This document shows, one piece after another, positions 1 through 7,229 of a stretch of DNA of 38,810 bases. The notes beneath the pieces are model-generated. The model made no database searches and was not told the DNA's origin. It worked only from the letters and a program-made list of their open reading frames with translations. Within the stretch, counting starts at the first letter, position 1, and each line of letters begins with the position of its first letter. The DNA lies in assembly GCA_022793095.1 (NCBI GenBank), contig JAAWCD010000092.1, forward strand, positions 1-38,810. The letters are read 5' to 3'. Source of the stretch: Oscillospiraceae bacterium (GTDB taxonomy: Bacteria > Bacillota > Clostridia > Oscillospirales > Oscillospiraceae). Made by a program: the position numbers and the translations under genes.

Positions 1-84
1 ATTTCTTGAGTCGTACGACCTGCCGGCGTATCTCCTTGAGTCCCTCTCTCCCTACTTTCCTTAAGTCTATATACTCCATACTCT

Positions 85-204
85 CTATTTTAGCACTCTT
101 GATCCATCTTTCCTAGCTTTTTTCTCGAAAGTAATATCCAGCGGGCACCGGTCCACACACTGTCCGCAGCCGATGCAGGCCTCCTGCCTGATCCACTCAA
201 TCAA
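85..204 (-). pseudogene. 4Fe-4S ferredoxin fragment
   Basis: A 39-residue minus-strand frame begins at TTG (204-202) and stops at TAG (87-85). It carries one full cluster motif, ACIGCGQCVDRCP, the CxxCxxCxxxCP signature of a bacterial 4Fe-4S ferredoxin domain. A two-cluster ferredoxin needs a second motif and about 60-80 residues; here the frame ends shortly after the first. An in-frame TGA lies just upstream of the TTG, so it is not the tail of a longer gene. It may be the broken start of a flavoprotein/ferredoxin pair divergent from the intact one at 485. It could also be a real small single-cluster protein, which is less likely. Confidence 0.4.
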
Positions 205-350
205 CGTCCACGCACCTCACCCATCTTAAAAATTTGATTTCTCGCCAAAATGCACAAATTGACAGGAAAAATTTCCGTCAAGTTGGCGAATTCATAATAA
301 CATGGGCCAGTGGCCTTGTAAAATATCAAAAGCTTATGCTGGACCTTGGA

Positions 351-392
351 TTTTTTTATAACAGCGTCCGGTTTTTCCTGCTATAAAAAAGA
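351..392. promoter_or_regulatory. AT-rich inverted repeat upstream of ferredoxin operon
   Basis: TTTTTTATAaCAG and CTGcTATAAAAAA form an interrupted inverted repeat about 30 bp upstream of the putative promoter of the ferredoxin/flavoprotein operon. Its symmetry and position suit an operator or a hairpin ending transcription from the left. No regulator can be assigned from sequence alone. Apart from this and the ferredoxin fragment, nothing is seen in 1-419. Confidence 0.35.
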
Positions 393-419
393 GCAATACA
401 GGGCATAAAAGAACGATAT

Positions 420-448
420 TTTACAGGCGGCGGTTTCTGCGCTAAGCT
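420..448 (+). promoter_or_regulatory. Putative sigma-A promoter, ferredoxin/flavoprotein operon
   Basis: TTTACA (420-425) and TAAGCT (443-448) are separated by 17 bp and lie about 37 bp ahead of the ferredoxin start. The match to the housekeeping consensus is moderate. Confidence 0.4.
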
Positions 449-484
449 AGAAAATGAAAATCACCAAATAAAGGAGTGTTCTTC

Positions 485-730
485 ATGCCGCCTGTCATCA
501 AGCGCGATCTGTGCATTGCCTGCGGGAAGTGCGCCACGATCTGCTGTATGGACGTGTTTGGGCCAGTCACGCCCAAGGAAATCCCACAAGTCCGCTATCC
601 AGAGGAGTGCTGGCACTGCCGGGCCTGTGTCATGGACTGCCCTGTGGGCGCGGTGTCCCTCCGTTATCCCCTGACCCACACCCTGCTGTTCCAGGACGCG
701 GTCTCAACATTGGAAAAGGAGGTGAAGTAA
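485..730 (+). CDS. Two-cluster 4Fe-4S ferredoxin (AprB-like)
   Basis: This 81-residue protein probably carries electrons to the flavoprotein encoded next to it. Residues 9-19 hold CIACGKCATIC, and residues 37-48 hold CWHCRACVMDCP, the two CxxCxxCxxxC motifs of an eight-iron ferredoxin. The ATG at 485 is chosen because AAGGAG (470-475) sits at normal spacing; an in-frame GTG at 476 would run into that site. The stop is immediately followed by the ATG of the flavoprotein, so the pair is an operon with no gap. The arrangement resembles the small iron-sulfur and large FAD subunits of adenylylsulfate reductase and fumarate-reductase-like enzymes. No other sulfate-reduction gene is present, so the substrate is unknown. 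Confidence 0.85.
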   Translation: MPPVIKRDLCIACGKCATICCMDVFGPVTPKEIPQVRYPEECWHCRACVMDCPVGAVSLRYPLTHTLLFQDAVSTLEKEVK

Positions 731-2407
731 ATGCTTCCCATCGAAAAGGAGATTTACACCTGCGACGTGCTGGTGGCGGGCGGCGGAATGGCCGGCTTGA
801 TGGCCGCTATCGCAGCTGCCGGCGGTGGCGCCAGCGTCATCGTGGCTGAAAAGGCCCACACCCTGCGGAGCGGTGACGGTGTGGGCGGCAACGACCACTT
901 CCTCTGCTACATTCCGGAGGTCCACGGTTCCCCGGAGGATTATCTCAAGGAGTTCAAGCAAAGCCAGTCAGGCAAATTTTCCGACACCAGCATCCAAAAG
1001 GTCTTTGTGGAGCGTTCCTTTGAAATCGTTCAGGACTGGCTCAAATGGGGCATTGACATGAAGCCCCACGGAGACTGGACCTTCCTGGGCCACGCTTTCC
1101 CCGGCCGGATGCGGATTCACCTGAAATACGACGGCAAAAAGCAGAAAGCCATTTTGACCGGCGAGGCCAAAACGCGGGGGGTTCGCTTTGAAAACAAGAC
1201 CCCCATCACGGAATTTTTGACCGATGAGTCCGGACAGATTATTGGAGCCATCGGTATTTCTGTGGCGGAAGAGCAGCCTAAAATCAAGCTGTTCCGGGCC
1301 AAGAGCGTGATTTCCGCCACCGGTTCGGTCAACCGGCTCTACCCCGGCGTGACCCCTGCCGTGATGTGCAACGTGCCCGGCTGCCCGGCCAACACGGGCC
1401 TGGGCATGACGGCAGCCTACCGGGCGGGCGCGTCCATTGTCAATATCGAAATGGCCGGAGCCTCTGCCGGCCCCAAGTACTTCTCCCGGGCGGGAAAAGG
1501 CACCTGGATCGGCGTGCTCCGCACCGGCGACGGCAAGAGCGTAGGCCCCTTTGTGACCCAGCCCACCAAGGAACTGGGGGACATCACCTCGGACGTGTGG
1601 CCCACCGTCTTCACCGACAAGGCCAGGGACGGCTCCGGCCCGGTGTACATCGACTGCTCCGGCATTTCTCAGGAGGATTATGAGTACATGCTCTGGGCGT
1701 TCACCTGCGAGGGCGACACCTCCCTGGTCGAGGCCATGGAGCGGCAGGGCATCGACCTGCGGAAGCACATGCCTGAATTCGGCGGCTACGGCGCCACGCA
1801 GCTGGACCGGGGCGTTCAAATCGACGAGCACGCCGCCACCGACGTGCCCGGCCTTTACGCCGCCGGAGACGAGGTGGGCAACTTCAGCGGCCACATGGCC
1901 GGCGCGGCCACCATGGGCCGGATCGCCGGTGAATCCGCCTCCGCTTATGTGAAGGACCGGGCGCTGAGCACGGTTTCCCTGGAGGACCACCCTGTGGTCC
2001 AGGCCCGCGCCGCTTTCTACTCCGCTCTGATGGAGCGGGAGTCGGGCTCCACCTGGAAAGAGCTCAATCAGGCTGTCCAGCAGATTATGGACGACTATGC
2101 CGGCATTAACAATATGCGCTCTCAGACGATGCTCTCCGCCGGATACCGCTATCTGACCGACCTGCGCCGCCGGGCGGAGGCGGAGGTCTCCTGCGCCAAC
2201 GCCCACGAGCTGATGCGGGCGCTGGAATCCTTCGAGCTGCTGGAGGCCGGACGGCTGATCTGCGTGGCCGCCATGGAGCGGAAGGAGACCCGCGCCAACC
2301 ACAAGCGGTCCGACTTCACCTTCACCAATCCCCTTTATGACAACATGTTCGTAGTGGTCAAGAAGACAGAGGCCGGCCCCAGGGCCCACTGGCGGAAGGC
2401 CACCTGA
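731..2407 (+). CDS. FAD-dependent oxidoreductase, AprA/fumarate reductase flavoprotein family
   Basis: A 558-residue flavoprotein. The N-terminal dinucleotide fold is VLVAGGGMAGLMAAIAAA (about 14-31). The C-terminal FAD-closing motif is GLYAAGDEVGNFSGHMAGAA (about 376-395). The length suits the succinate dehydrogenase/fumarate reductase/APS reductase flavoprotein family. The ribosome site AAAGGAGG lies in the end of the ferredoxin gene, so the two are probably translated together and form a soluble dehydrogenase or reductase. No signal peptide is present, so it should act in the cytoplasm. By family it could reduce an enoate-like or fumarate-like acid; true APS reductase is less likely because sat, qmo and dsr genes are absent here. 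It converges on a LysR gene, with an inserted repeat element between them. Confidence 0.8.
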   Translation: MLPIEKEIYTCDVLVAGGGMAGLMAAIAAAGGGASVIVAEKAHTLRSGDGVGGNDHFLCYIPEVHGSPEDYLKEFKQSQSGKFSDTSIQKVFVERSFEIVQDWLKWGIDMKPHGDWTFLGHAFPGRMRIHLKYDGKKQKAILTGEAKTRGVRFENKTPITEFLTDESGQIIGAIGISVAEEQPKIKLFRAKSVISATGSVNRLYPGVTPAVMCNVPGCPANTGLGMTAAYRAGASIVNIEMAGASAGPKYFSRAGKGTWIGVLRTGDGKSVGPFVTQPTKELGDITSDVWPTVFTDKARDGSGPVYIDCSGISQEDYEYMLWAFTCEGDTSLVEAMERQGIDLRKHMPEFGGYGATQLDRGVQIDEHAATDVPGLYAAGDEVGNFSGHMAGAATMGRIAGESASAYVKDRALSTVSLEDHPVVQARAAFYSALMERESGSTWKELNQAVQQIMDDYAGINNMRSQTMLSAGYRYLTDLRRRAEAEVSCANAHELMRALESFELLEAGRLICVAAMERKETRANHKRSDFTFTNPLYDNMFVVVKKTEAGPRAHWRKAT

Positions 2408-2450
2408 TCCGCCCTCCTGAGCACCCGAATAAGAGCATCTAACGATTTAA

Positions 2451-2707
2451 AGGGCCGGACTGTGAAGCACAGTCCGGCCCTCAGGCTGTCGAAAAACGCG
2501 ACAGCCTGAAGCTGATTTCGTCAGAATGACGAAATCAGTCGCCTGCGGGCAGGTGACTGCACGCAGGCGACTGCACGCGAAAGCGGGGGCTTCGCCCCCC
2601 TTTCACACTATCCCCCCACGCAAAACCCTGGCAGTTTTGTCATCCCATTTTAATTTTCCTCTTTTTCGGCAAGCTGAGGGCCGGACTGTGAAGCACAGTC
2701 CGGCCCT
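2451..2707. mobile_element. Terminator-nested repeat element B1 with duplicated hairpin
   Basis: Two identical 31-nt copies of a perfect hairpin (2451-2481 and 2677-2707; arms AGGGCCGGACTGTG, loop aag) bracket a 195-bp element (2482-2676). The hairpin suits a bidirectional terminator for the convergent flavoprotein and LysR genes. The element begins CAGGCTGTCGAA and ends CGGCAAGCTG, so its ends are imperfect inverted repeats. Inside are hairpins at about 2482-2508 (CAGGCTGTCG stem), 2511-2538 (CTGATTTCGTCA stem) and a GGGGGCTTCGCCCCC stem. The same element recurs at 13387-13566 (opposite orientation) and 19667-19847, each time between two copies of a different hairpin. It encodes no protein. 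Confidence 0.8.
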
Positions 2708-2712
2708 TTCAC

Positions 2713-3645
2713 CTAAACAGGAGCCATCTGAGAGAATTCCGGATTGGAAATCTGTTGGGTCAGATGCTCTACCACGATCTGTTCCGCCTGGGTCAGCGGC
2801 TGCTTGGAGTGCATCCAGCCCACCCGGGTGCGCCAGTCCAGCCCTTCCAGCTGAAGAGGCTGAAATTTGATGTGGTAATTCATATTTCCATGGATGACCG
2901 CCCGCTTTGGGAGCACCGTGACCGCGTGAGAATGGTCCATGTACCGGCGCATGCGTACCGTTTCGTAAAACCGCCGGACTGTGGACGGATACCCAGTATC
3001 CTGGGTCAATGTCATGACAAACCGGTTGAACCCGTCCCCAAAAATGGTGAAGGGATATTCCATGACCTCGGTCAGGGTGACTGGCTGCCGCTCCAGCAGT
3101 GGGTGGCCCGCCGCTGTCACAAAGCTCATCTCGTCCTCGAACAGAGGCTCAAAGCGGAGCCTTGTGAGCTTCTGATGGAATACGTCCTGGTCAAAGTCAC
3201 ACTCCTGAACCAGAATCAGGTCGATGGACTCCCGTTCCAGCATCTTGACCAGGACCGGGGTTTCCATCCCCTCCAGCTGAAGGGTGAAGTCAGGATACGC
3301 TTCCTGAAGCTCGTTCTGAACGCTGAGCAGCAGCGTGTTGCACAGGTGGGGCAGCGCGCCGGCGCGCAGCACCCCCTGAAGCTCTCCGTTGGAGCAGGCG
3401 GAAATGTGGTTGATCCGCTCCACCGCCTGAGTGATGATCCGGGCCTGCTCCAATACCAGTTCCCCCCGCTCGGTGAACAAAATGCCCCGATTGGTCCGCC
3501 GCAGCAGCGGGTAGCCCAGCTCGGTCTCCAACTCCTTGATGGCAATGGAAATCGCGGGCTGAGAGGTATACATCACCTCGGCCACACGGGAAATGGAACC
3601 GCATTCTTTCAGCATACACAGAAATTCAAATTGGCGCAGTTTCAT
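2713..3645 (-). CDS. LysR-type transcriptional regulator
   Basis: A 310-residue DNA-binding regulator of usual LysR length. The N-terminal winged helix-turn-helix is clear: MKLRQFEFLCMLKECGSISR, then a SQPAISIAIKELE recognition helix (about 28-40) and RRTNRGILFTERG in the wing. The rest is a two-lobed effector domain. It converges on the flavoprotein operon, which is a plausible target, although LysR proteins more often control divergent neighbours. The effector cannot be named. The start is the first ATG, directly before the helix-turn-helix. Confidence 0.9.
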   Translation of the reverse strand: MKLRQFEFLCMLKECGSISRVAEVMYTSQPAISIAIKELETELGYPLLRRTNRGILFTERGELVLEQARIITQAVERINHISACSNGELQGVLRAGALPHLCNTLLLSVQNELQEAYPDFTLQLEGMETPVLVKMLERESIDLILVQECDFDQDVFHQKLTRLRFEPLFEDEMSFVTAAGHPLLERQPVTLTEVMEYPFTIFGDGFNRFVMTLTQDTGYPSTVRRFYETVRMRRYMDHSHAVTVLPKRAVIHGNMNYHIKFQPLQLEGLDWRTRVGWMHSKQPLTQAEQIVVEHLTQQISNPEFSQMAPV

Positions 3646-3915
3646 GACGGCATTGACGCTCCTTCACTCTGAAACCGCAGAACGCCTCCGGTGAATTCAG
3701 CGGTCTCCTGTTAAGACATCCGGTTAAAACGCGAGTATGGAAAAATACACCGCTGCCCCGCCTGCCGGTCCAGACGGAAACCTCGCTGGCGAAGAAGCCG
3801 CTGGTGCTCCGGTCCAGGACGCGGAAGCCGGACAGGGTTCTTGGAAACTGTGCTCCTTTGGAATTTTGCTTTACCGCCTTGATAGCGGGTGGAGCATTTT
3901 ATTCCTCAAGCTCGT
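3646..3915. other. Intergenic stretch with a GC3-rich startless frame
   Basis: The interval between the LysR start and the ispF hairpin has no supported gene. On the minus strand, one frame (about 3626-3890) is free of stops and strongly GC-ending in its middle, containing GFRVLDRSTSGFFASEVS. It has no start codon or ribosome site. This is the pattern of a decayed gene fragment or a dispersed repeat. A 63-residue plus-strand frame at 3737-3928 has poor codon bias and is not called. Confidence 0.25.
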
Positions 3916-3974
3916 AGAGCCTGTTTAATATCTCCAGGTGTGCCGGATGGGCCAGGAGATTTTAAACAGGCTCT
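3916..3974. terminator. Long hairpin at the ispF stop codon
   Basis: AGAGCCTGTTTAA and TTAAACAGGCTCT form a 13-bp perfect outer stem around a second stem, ATCTCC/GGAGAT. The hairpin abuts and slightly overlaps the ispF stop codon (3976-3974). It probably ends the carD-ispD-ispF transcript. No clear U-run follows on the minus strand. The shape (short palindromic unit with perfect ends) also suits a small repeat of the type seen elsewhere in the window. Confidence 0.5.
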
Positions 3975-4471
3975 TAGATCTTCGGAAGCCGTTCCACCAG
4001 GGCGACAGCCTGAGCCGCCATACCTGCACCGGTTCCCGTGAAGCCCAGCCCCTCCTCGGTGGTAGCCTTCACATTGACCTGTTCCGGCAGTACGGCCAAG
4101 CCTGCGGCCAGGTTCTGCGCCATCTCTGGCAGATAGGATGCCAGCTTGGGTTTTTGGGCAATGATGGTAGCATCCACGTTGACCACCCGCCAGCCCGCCG
4201 CCCGCACCAGAGCTTCCGCGCGGGCCAGCAAAATCAGGCTGGAGATGCCGGCCAGCGCCGGGTCGTTGTCAGGAAACGCTTTTCCGATGTCACCCAGCCC
4301 CGCCGCGCCCAACACCGCGTCCATCACCGCGTGGGTCAGCACATCTGCGTCAGAGTGGCCCAAAAGCCCCAACTCATAGGGTATGTCCACCCCGCCCAGC
4401 ACCAGAGCCCGGCCCTTCACCAGCCGGTGTACGTCGTAGCCCTGCCCGATTCTCAGCCCTGTTCCCGCCAT
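3974..4471 (-). CDS. ispF: 2-C-methyl-D-erythritol 2,4-cyclodiphosphate synthase
   Basis: IspF closes 4-diphosphocytidyl-methylerythritol 2-phosphate into the cyclodiphosphate, step five of the MEP isoprenoid pathway. The protein has 165 residues, typical of the family. The metal site is GYDVHRL near residue 10. HSDADVLTHAVMDA and DIGKAFPD are also diagnostic. The C-terminal ATTEEGLGFTG matches the family. The ATG at 4471 overlaps the end of ispD by 19 nt, so the two are translationally coupled and catalyse nearby steps. An open frame continues upstream inside ispD but is not part of this protein. Confidence 0.95.
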   Translation of the reverse strand: MAGTGLRIGQGYDVHRLVKGRALVLGGVDIPYELGLLGHSDADVLTHAVMDAVLGAAGLGDIGKAFPDNDPALAGISSLILLARAEALVRAAGWRVVNVDATIIAQKPKLASYLPEMAQNLAAGLAVLPEQVNVKATTEEGLGFTGTGAGMAAQAVALVERLPKI

Positions 4472-5196
4472 TCCAAAATCGCCTCCGCCAACGCAAAATC
4501 CATGGGCGTGGTCAGCTTGATGTTCTCCTCCGCACCCTCGGTCAGCACCACGCTCATACCGAGCCGCTCTACCGCCGAACAGTCGTCTGTCAGCGCCCAT
4601 TTCTCCTCAACCGCCCGTTTCAGCGCACCCTTAATGAGGTCGCACGCAAAGACCTGAGGCGTCTGAACCGCGAACAACTCATCCCGGTCCGGCGTCTCCA
4701 CCACCAGATGATGCTGTCCCCGCTTTACCGTATCCTTCAGGGGAACCGCCGGCGCCGCCGCATGGAACTCCGCCGCCTTGGTAAGTACCTCAAACAGCAC
4801 CTGCTGGCTCACCAAGGGCCGGGCGCCGTCATGGATGGCCGCCAGCTCCGCCTCCGGCGCGCTGTTGGCCAGACCGATAGCCACAGACTCTGTCCGGGTC
4901 TCTCCGCCCTTGACCACCTTGGATGCCTTGCTGGTTTCGTACTCCCTGCAGAGCTGGCTGACTGGAACAATCAGATCCTCTCGTGTCACCACCACAATTT
5001 CGTCGATCAGCGGACACCCGTTCAACGTCATCAGCGTCCGGGCCAGCACTGGAATTCCGGCCAGTGGCTCCATCAGCTTATCCCGGCCCAGCATGCGGGA
5101 CGCGCTGCCTGCCGCTGGCACCACCGCCGTACAGAAGGGATGGTCCCGCTCCCGCTTTCGTTTTCTCCACTGTTTCCATCGGACAAATAGACTCAT
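4453..5196 (-). CDS. ispD: 2-C-methyl-D-erythritol 4-phosphate cytidylyltransferase
   Basis: IspD transfers CMP from CTP to methylerythritol 4-phosphate, step three of the MEP pathway. The 247-residue protein has the nucleotide-binding loop PAAGSASRMLGRDK (about 28-41), the IHDGARP motif (about 120-126) and the C-terminal TDDCSAVERLG block. The first 20 residues are basic (RWKQWRKRKRERD) and extend past the usual IspD start, so a later start cannot be excluded, but no better ribosome site is evident. It overlaps ispF downstream and lies behind carD. Confidence 0.93.
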   Translation of the reverse strand: MSLFVRWKQWRKRKRERDHPFCTAVVPAAGSASRMLGRDKLMEPLAGIPVLARTLMTLNGCPLIDEIVVVTREDLIVPVSQLCREYETSKASKVVKGGETRTESVAIGLANSAPEAELAAIHDGARPLVSQQVLFEVLTKAAEFHAAAPAVPLKDTVKRGQHHLVVETPDRDELFAVQTPQVFACDLIKGALKRAVEEKWALTDDCSAVERLGMSVVLTEGAEENIKLTTPMDFALAEAILEWREQG

Positions 5197-5220
5197 GGGT
5201 CTCCCCCTTTGCTTGTTTAC

Positions 5221-5258
5221 ACCGCAAGCCGTCTTGCTTCAGCAAGACGGCTTGCGGT
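5221..5258. terminator. Perfect 17-bp hairpin between carD and ispD
   Basis: ACCGCAAGCCGTCTTGC, a TTCA loop and the exact complement lie just upstream of ispD and downstream of carD. Only a weak T-rich stretch follows on the minus strand, so termination may be partial, letting carD lead into ispD. It could alternatively be a processing hairpin. Confidence 0.5.
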
Positions 5259-5295
5259 GCCTCTTCCATCATCCATCGGACATCAGACTTGGGTA

Positions 5296-5358
5296 TGGCG
5301 CAGCATGACGGCAAAAGACGAGTTCAGATGCCGTTCAACCGCTGTGAATACAGCTTCT
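5296..5358 (-). repeat. Dispersed repeat C, copy 2, supplying part of the carD stop
   Basis: Read on the minus strand, this 63-bp unit starts AGAAGCTGTATTCACA and closely matches 26454-26516. Its first two bases are the AG of the carD TAG stop codon (5359-5357). A shorter relative (CTGTATTCGCAACC) lies at about 19889-19916. The other end seen in the 26454 copy is not evident here. Confidence 0.6.
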
Positions 5359-5833
5359 AAGACAGCGCCTTTGTGATGCGCTCCTCCACCTCTTCATAGC
5401 TGGCCGCTTCCACCATGACAATTTCCGAGATCAAGATCTGCTTGGCCGAGTGAAGCATTTTCCGCTCGCCTGTGGACAGGCCCTTGGTCATCTCCCGCTG
5501 CATCAGTCCCTTTACCACAGTGGCCACCTCAATGAGCCGGCCGCTCTTCAGCCGGGCCATGTTTTCCTGATAGCGGCGGTTCCAGTTTGACGTCATATCC
5601 ACCTGAATGCCGGGAAGGGCGGCCATCACCGCCTCAATCGCGTCGGAACCCAAAATAGGGCGCACTCCAATCATGGTACATGTGTCAACAGGAACCATGA
5701 CCAGCATACTGCCCACCGGCAGCTTCATGCTGTAATAGCTTCGGGTTACGCCATTTACCTTTCGTTCCACAATGCCGTCAATAATACCGGCGCCATGCAT
5801 AGGATGGACAATCTTATCGCCAATCTGAAACAT
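5357..5833 (-). CDS. carD: CarD/CdnL-family RNA polymerase-binding regulator
   Basis: A 158-residue CarD-family protein. The N-terminal RNA polymerase-interaction (TRCF-RID-like) domain begins FQIGDKIVHPMHGAGIIDGI and includes YYSMKLPVGSMLVMVPVD. The helical C-terminal half contains WNRRYQENMARLKSG, as in CdnL proteins that stabilise open complexes at promoters. It heads the carD-ispD-ispF group. It has its own promoter (5891-5919) and is followed by repeat C, which overlaps the stop codon. Length and domain order are normal. Confidence 0.9.
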   Translation of the reverse strand: MFQIGDKIVHPMHGAGIIDGIVERKVNGVTRSYYSMKLPVGSMLVMVPVDTCTMIGVRPILGSDAIEAVMAALPGIQVDMTSNWNRRYQENMARLKSGRLIEVATVVKGLMQREMTKGLSTGERKMLHSAKQILISEIVMVEAASYEEVEERITKALS

Positions 5834-5890
5834 ATTTCACACCTCTAGTTTCTGTCCAGATAATCGACCTCCATATCTTTCTTTACATTT

Positions 5891-5919
5891 AGTATAATCG
5901 AAATTGAATCCAATTGCAA
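5891..5919 (-). promoter_or_regulatory. carD promoter
   Basis: On the minus strand, TTGCAA (5919-5914) and TATACT (5896-5891) are spaced 17 bp apart, about 58 bp before the carD ATG. This is a good housekeeping-type match. Confidence 0.6.
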
Positions 5920-6023
5920 GGCTTTTCCATTGTAAAACATGACAATCTTCATAAAATCAGGAATAATTCCCGAATGGTTAGTATGATTTTCTTCTCCGAT
6001 CTGGTCTTCCGGTGTATGCAGGA

Positions 6024-7070
6024 CTATTTCTGACTGTCTGGTGGATCAGAATGTCCTTTCGGCTGGGATTCGGCGGGCTCGGCAGGCTGTACGGAGGATT
6101 TGGATGGGCGGACTGCCGGGGCTCTGCCGCTCTTTTTCCACCGAACCAGAAACACGGCGGCCCCGGCCAGAATGGCGGCAAAGAGCAGCACTGTGATAAA
6201 GTTGTAGGCGAACCACACAGCCAGACTGGCCAGACCAGCGCCGAAACGCTCCACTGCACTTTGGAAGCCCCGGCTCATCTTCTGGCCCAAGGTTTCCTGT
6301 TCCGCCGGGGCATCGGACAGCCGTTCCACCTGCTCCAGGGACAGTTCAATGGTGGCAAAGCCCACCAGGCTGTCATAGCGGTTCAGGGTGGAGGTGTACT
6401 GCTCAATTTCGTACTCCACATTGGACAAGGCATTTTCCAAGTCGATGATATCCACCATGGTTTCGGCCTGGCTCAGCAGGTTTTGCAGCCGCTCCTGCTG
6501 GATACGCAGGGTTTTCAGCCGGGCCTCCGTGTCGTGGTAGGCTGCGCCGATGTCCTCAGCAGACCGTTCCTGCCGGACCACCCGGCAGCTGTCTTCCTCT
6601 CCCATCCGGGTGAGGAAGGCTTCAAACTGTTCGCTGGGCACTCGAATGGTATAATTGGCGCTTTTAACCCCGCTGGAGTAGTATCCGCCTTGCCAGAGGC
6701 TGCTTGACTCAAAGTAGCCTCCCAGGGAGGAAACCAGGGAATCCAGCATAGCAGCGGCCTGATTGAAATCCAAGGTTTCCACATGAAGGCTGCCCCGGTA
6801 GATCATTTTCACCTGGGCGGAATCCAGGGCTGAGGTGCTGGAATCATTCCCGGCCGCCGGCAGGCCATCCCCTGGAATGTTGTATAAGCCGGCGTCCTCC
6901 TCTGGGGCCTCTGGGGCGTAATCAGCCGAGGGCGCGCTGTTGCTTTCGCCCGCCATGCTGCCTGGCGGCATGGCCCCTCCATTATCACGGCCTCCGTTTC
7001 CGCCGCCGCAGGCAGAGAGAAGCAGGGCCAAGGCCAGGATGGATGCGATGAGAGACAAACATTGTTTCAT
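6024..7070 (-). CDS. DUF4349 lipoprotein
   Basis: A 348-residue surface lipoprotein. The ATG at 7070 is chosen over an upstream frame because AAAGGAG precedes it and a typical signal follows: MKQCLSLIASILALALLLSA, then Cys at the lipobox. A low-complexity Gly/Ala/Ser linker comes next, then the DUF4349 body (VKMIYRGSLHVETLDF onward) with a coiled-coil stretch (RLKTLRIQQERLQNLLSQAE). A C-terminal membrane helix (YNFITVLLFAAILAGAAVFL) ends in a basic Pro-rich tail. It would be lipid-anchored at one end and membrane-spanning at the other. Function is not established for the family. It is divergent from the amidase gene. Confidence 0.85.
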   Translation of the reverse strand: MKQCLSLIASILALALLLSACGGGNGGRDNGGAMPPGSMAGESNSAPSADYAPEAPEEDAGLYNIPGDGLPAAGNDSSTSALDSAQVKMIYRGSLHVETLDFNQAAAMLDSLVSSLGGYFESSSLWQGGYYSSGVKSANYTIRVPSEQFEAFLTRMGEEDSCRVVRQERSAEDIGAAYHDTEARLKTLRIQQERLQNLLSQAETMVDIIDLENALSNVEYEIEQYTSTLNRYDSLVGFATIELSLEQVERLSDAPAEQETLGQKMSRGFQSAVERFGAGLASLAVWFAYNFITVLLFAAILAGAAVFLVRWKKSGRAPAVRPSKSSVQPAEPAESQPKGHSDPPDSQK

Positions 7071-7229
7071 GATTAACACTCCTTTCCAGTGGGCGTGGGA
7101 GTCTCCGTTCCTCCTCCGGAGACCTTTGTCCATTTAGACGGAACAGCCTGTGGTAAAGTTCCTTTTGGAAAGGGGGATTTGTCAAACTTGATTGCCTGTG
7201 CATAAAGTGAAGGGAAGGAGGAGCTTTCC

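Noticed and set aside
2526-2870. A 114-codon frame inside element B1 and the LysR 3' end
   Set aside because: It runs through the repeat hairpins and overlaps the LysR gene antisense. Other copies of the element do not keep it open.
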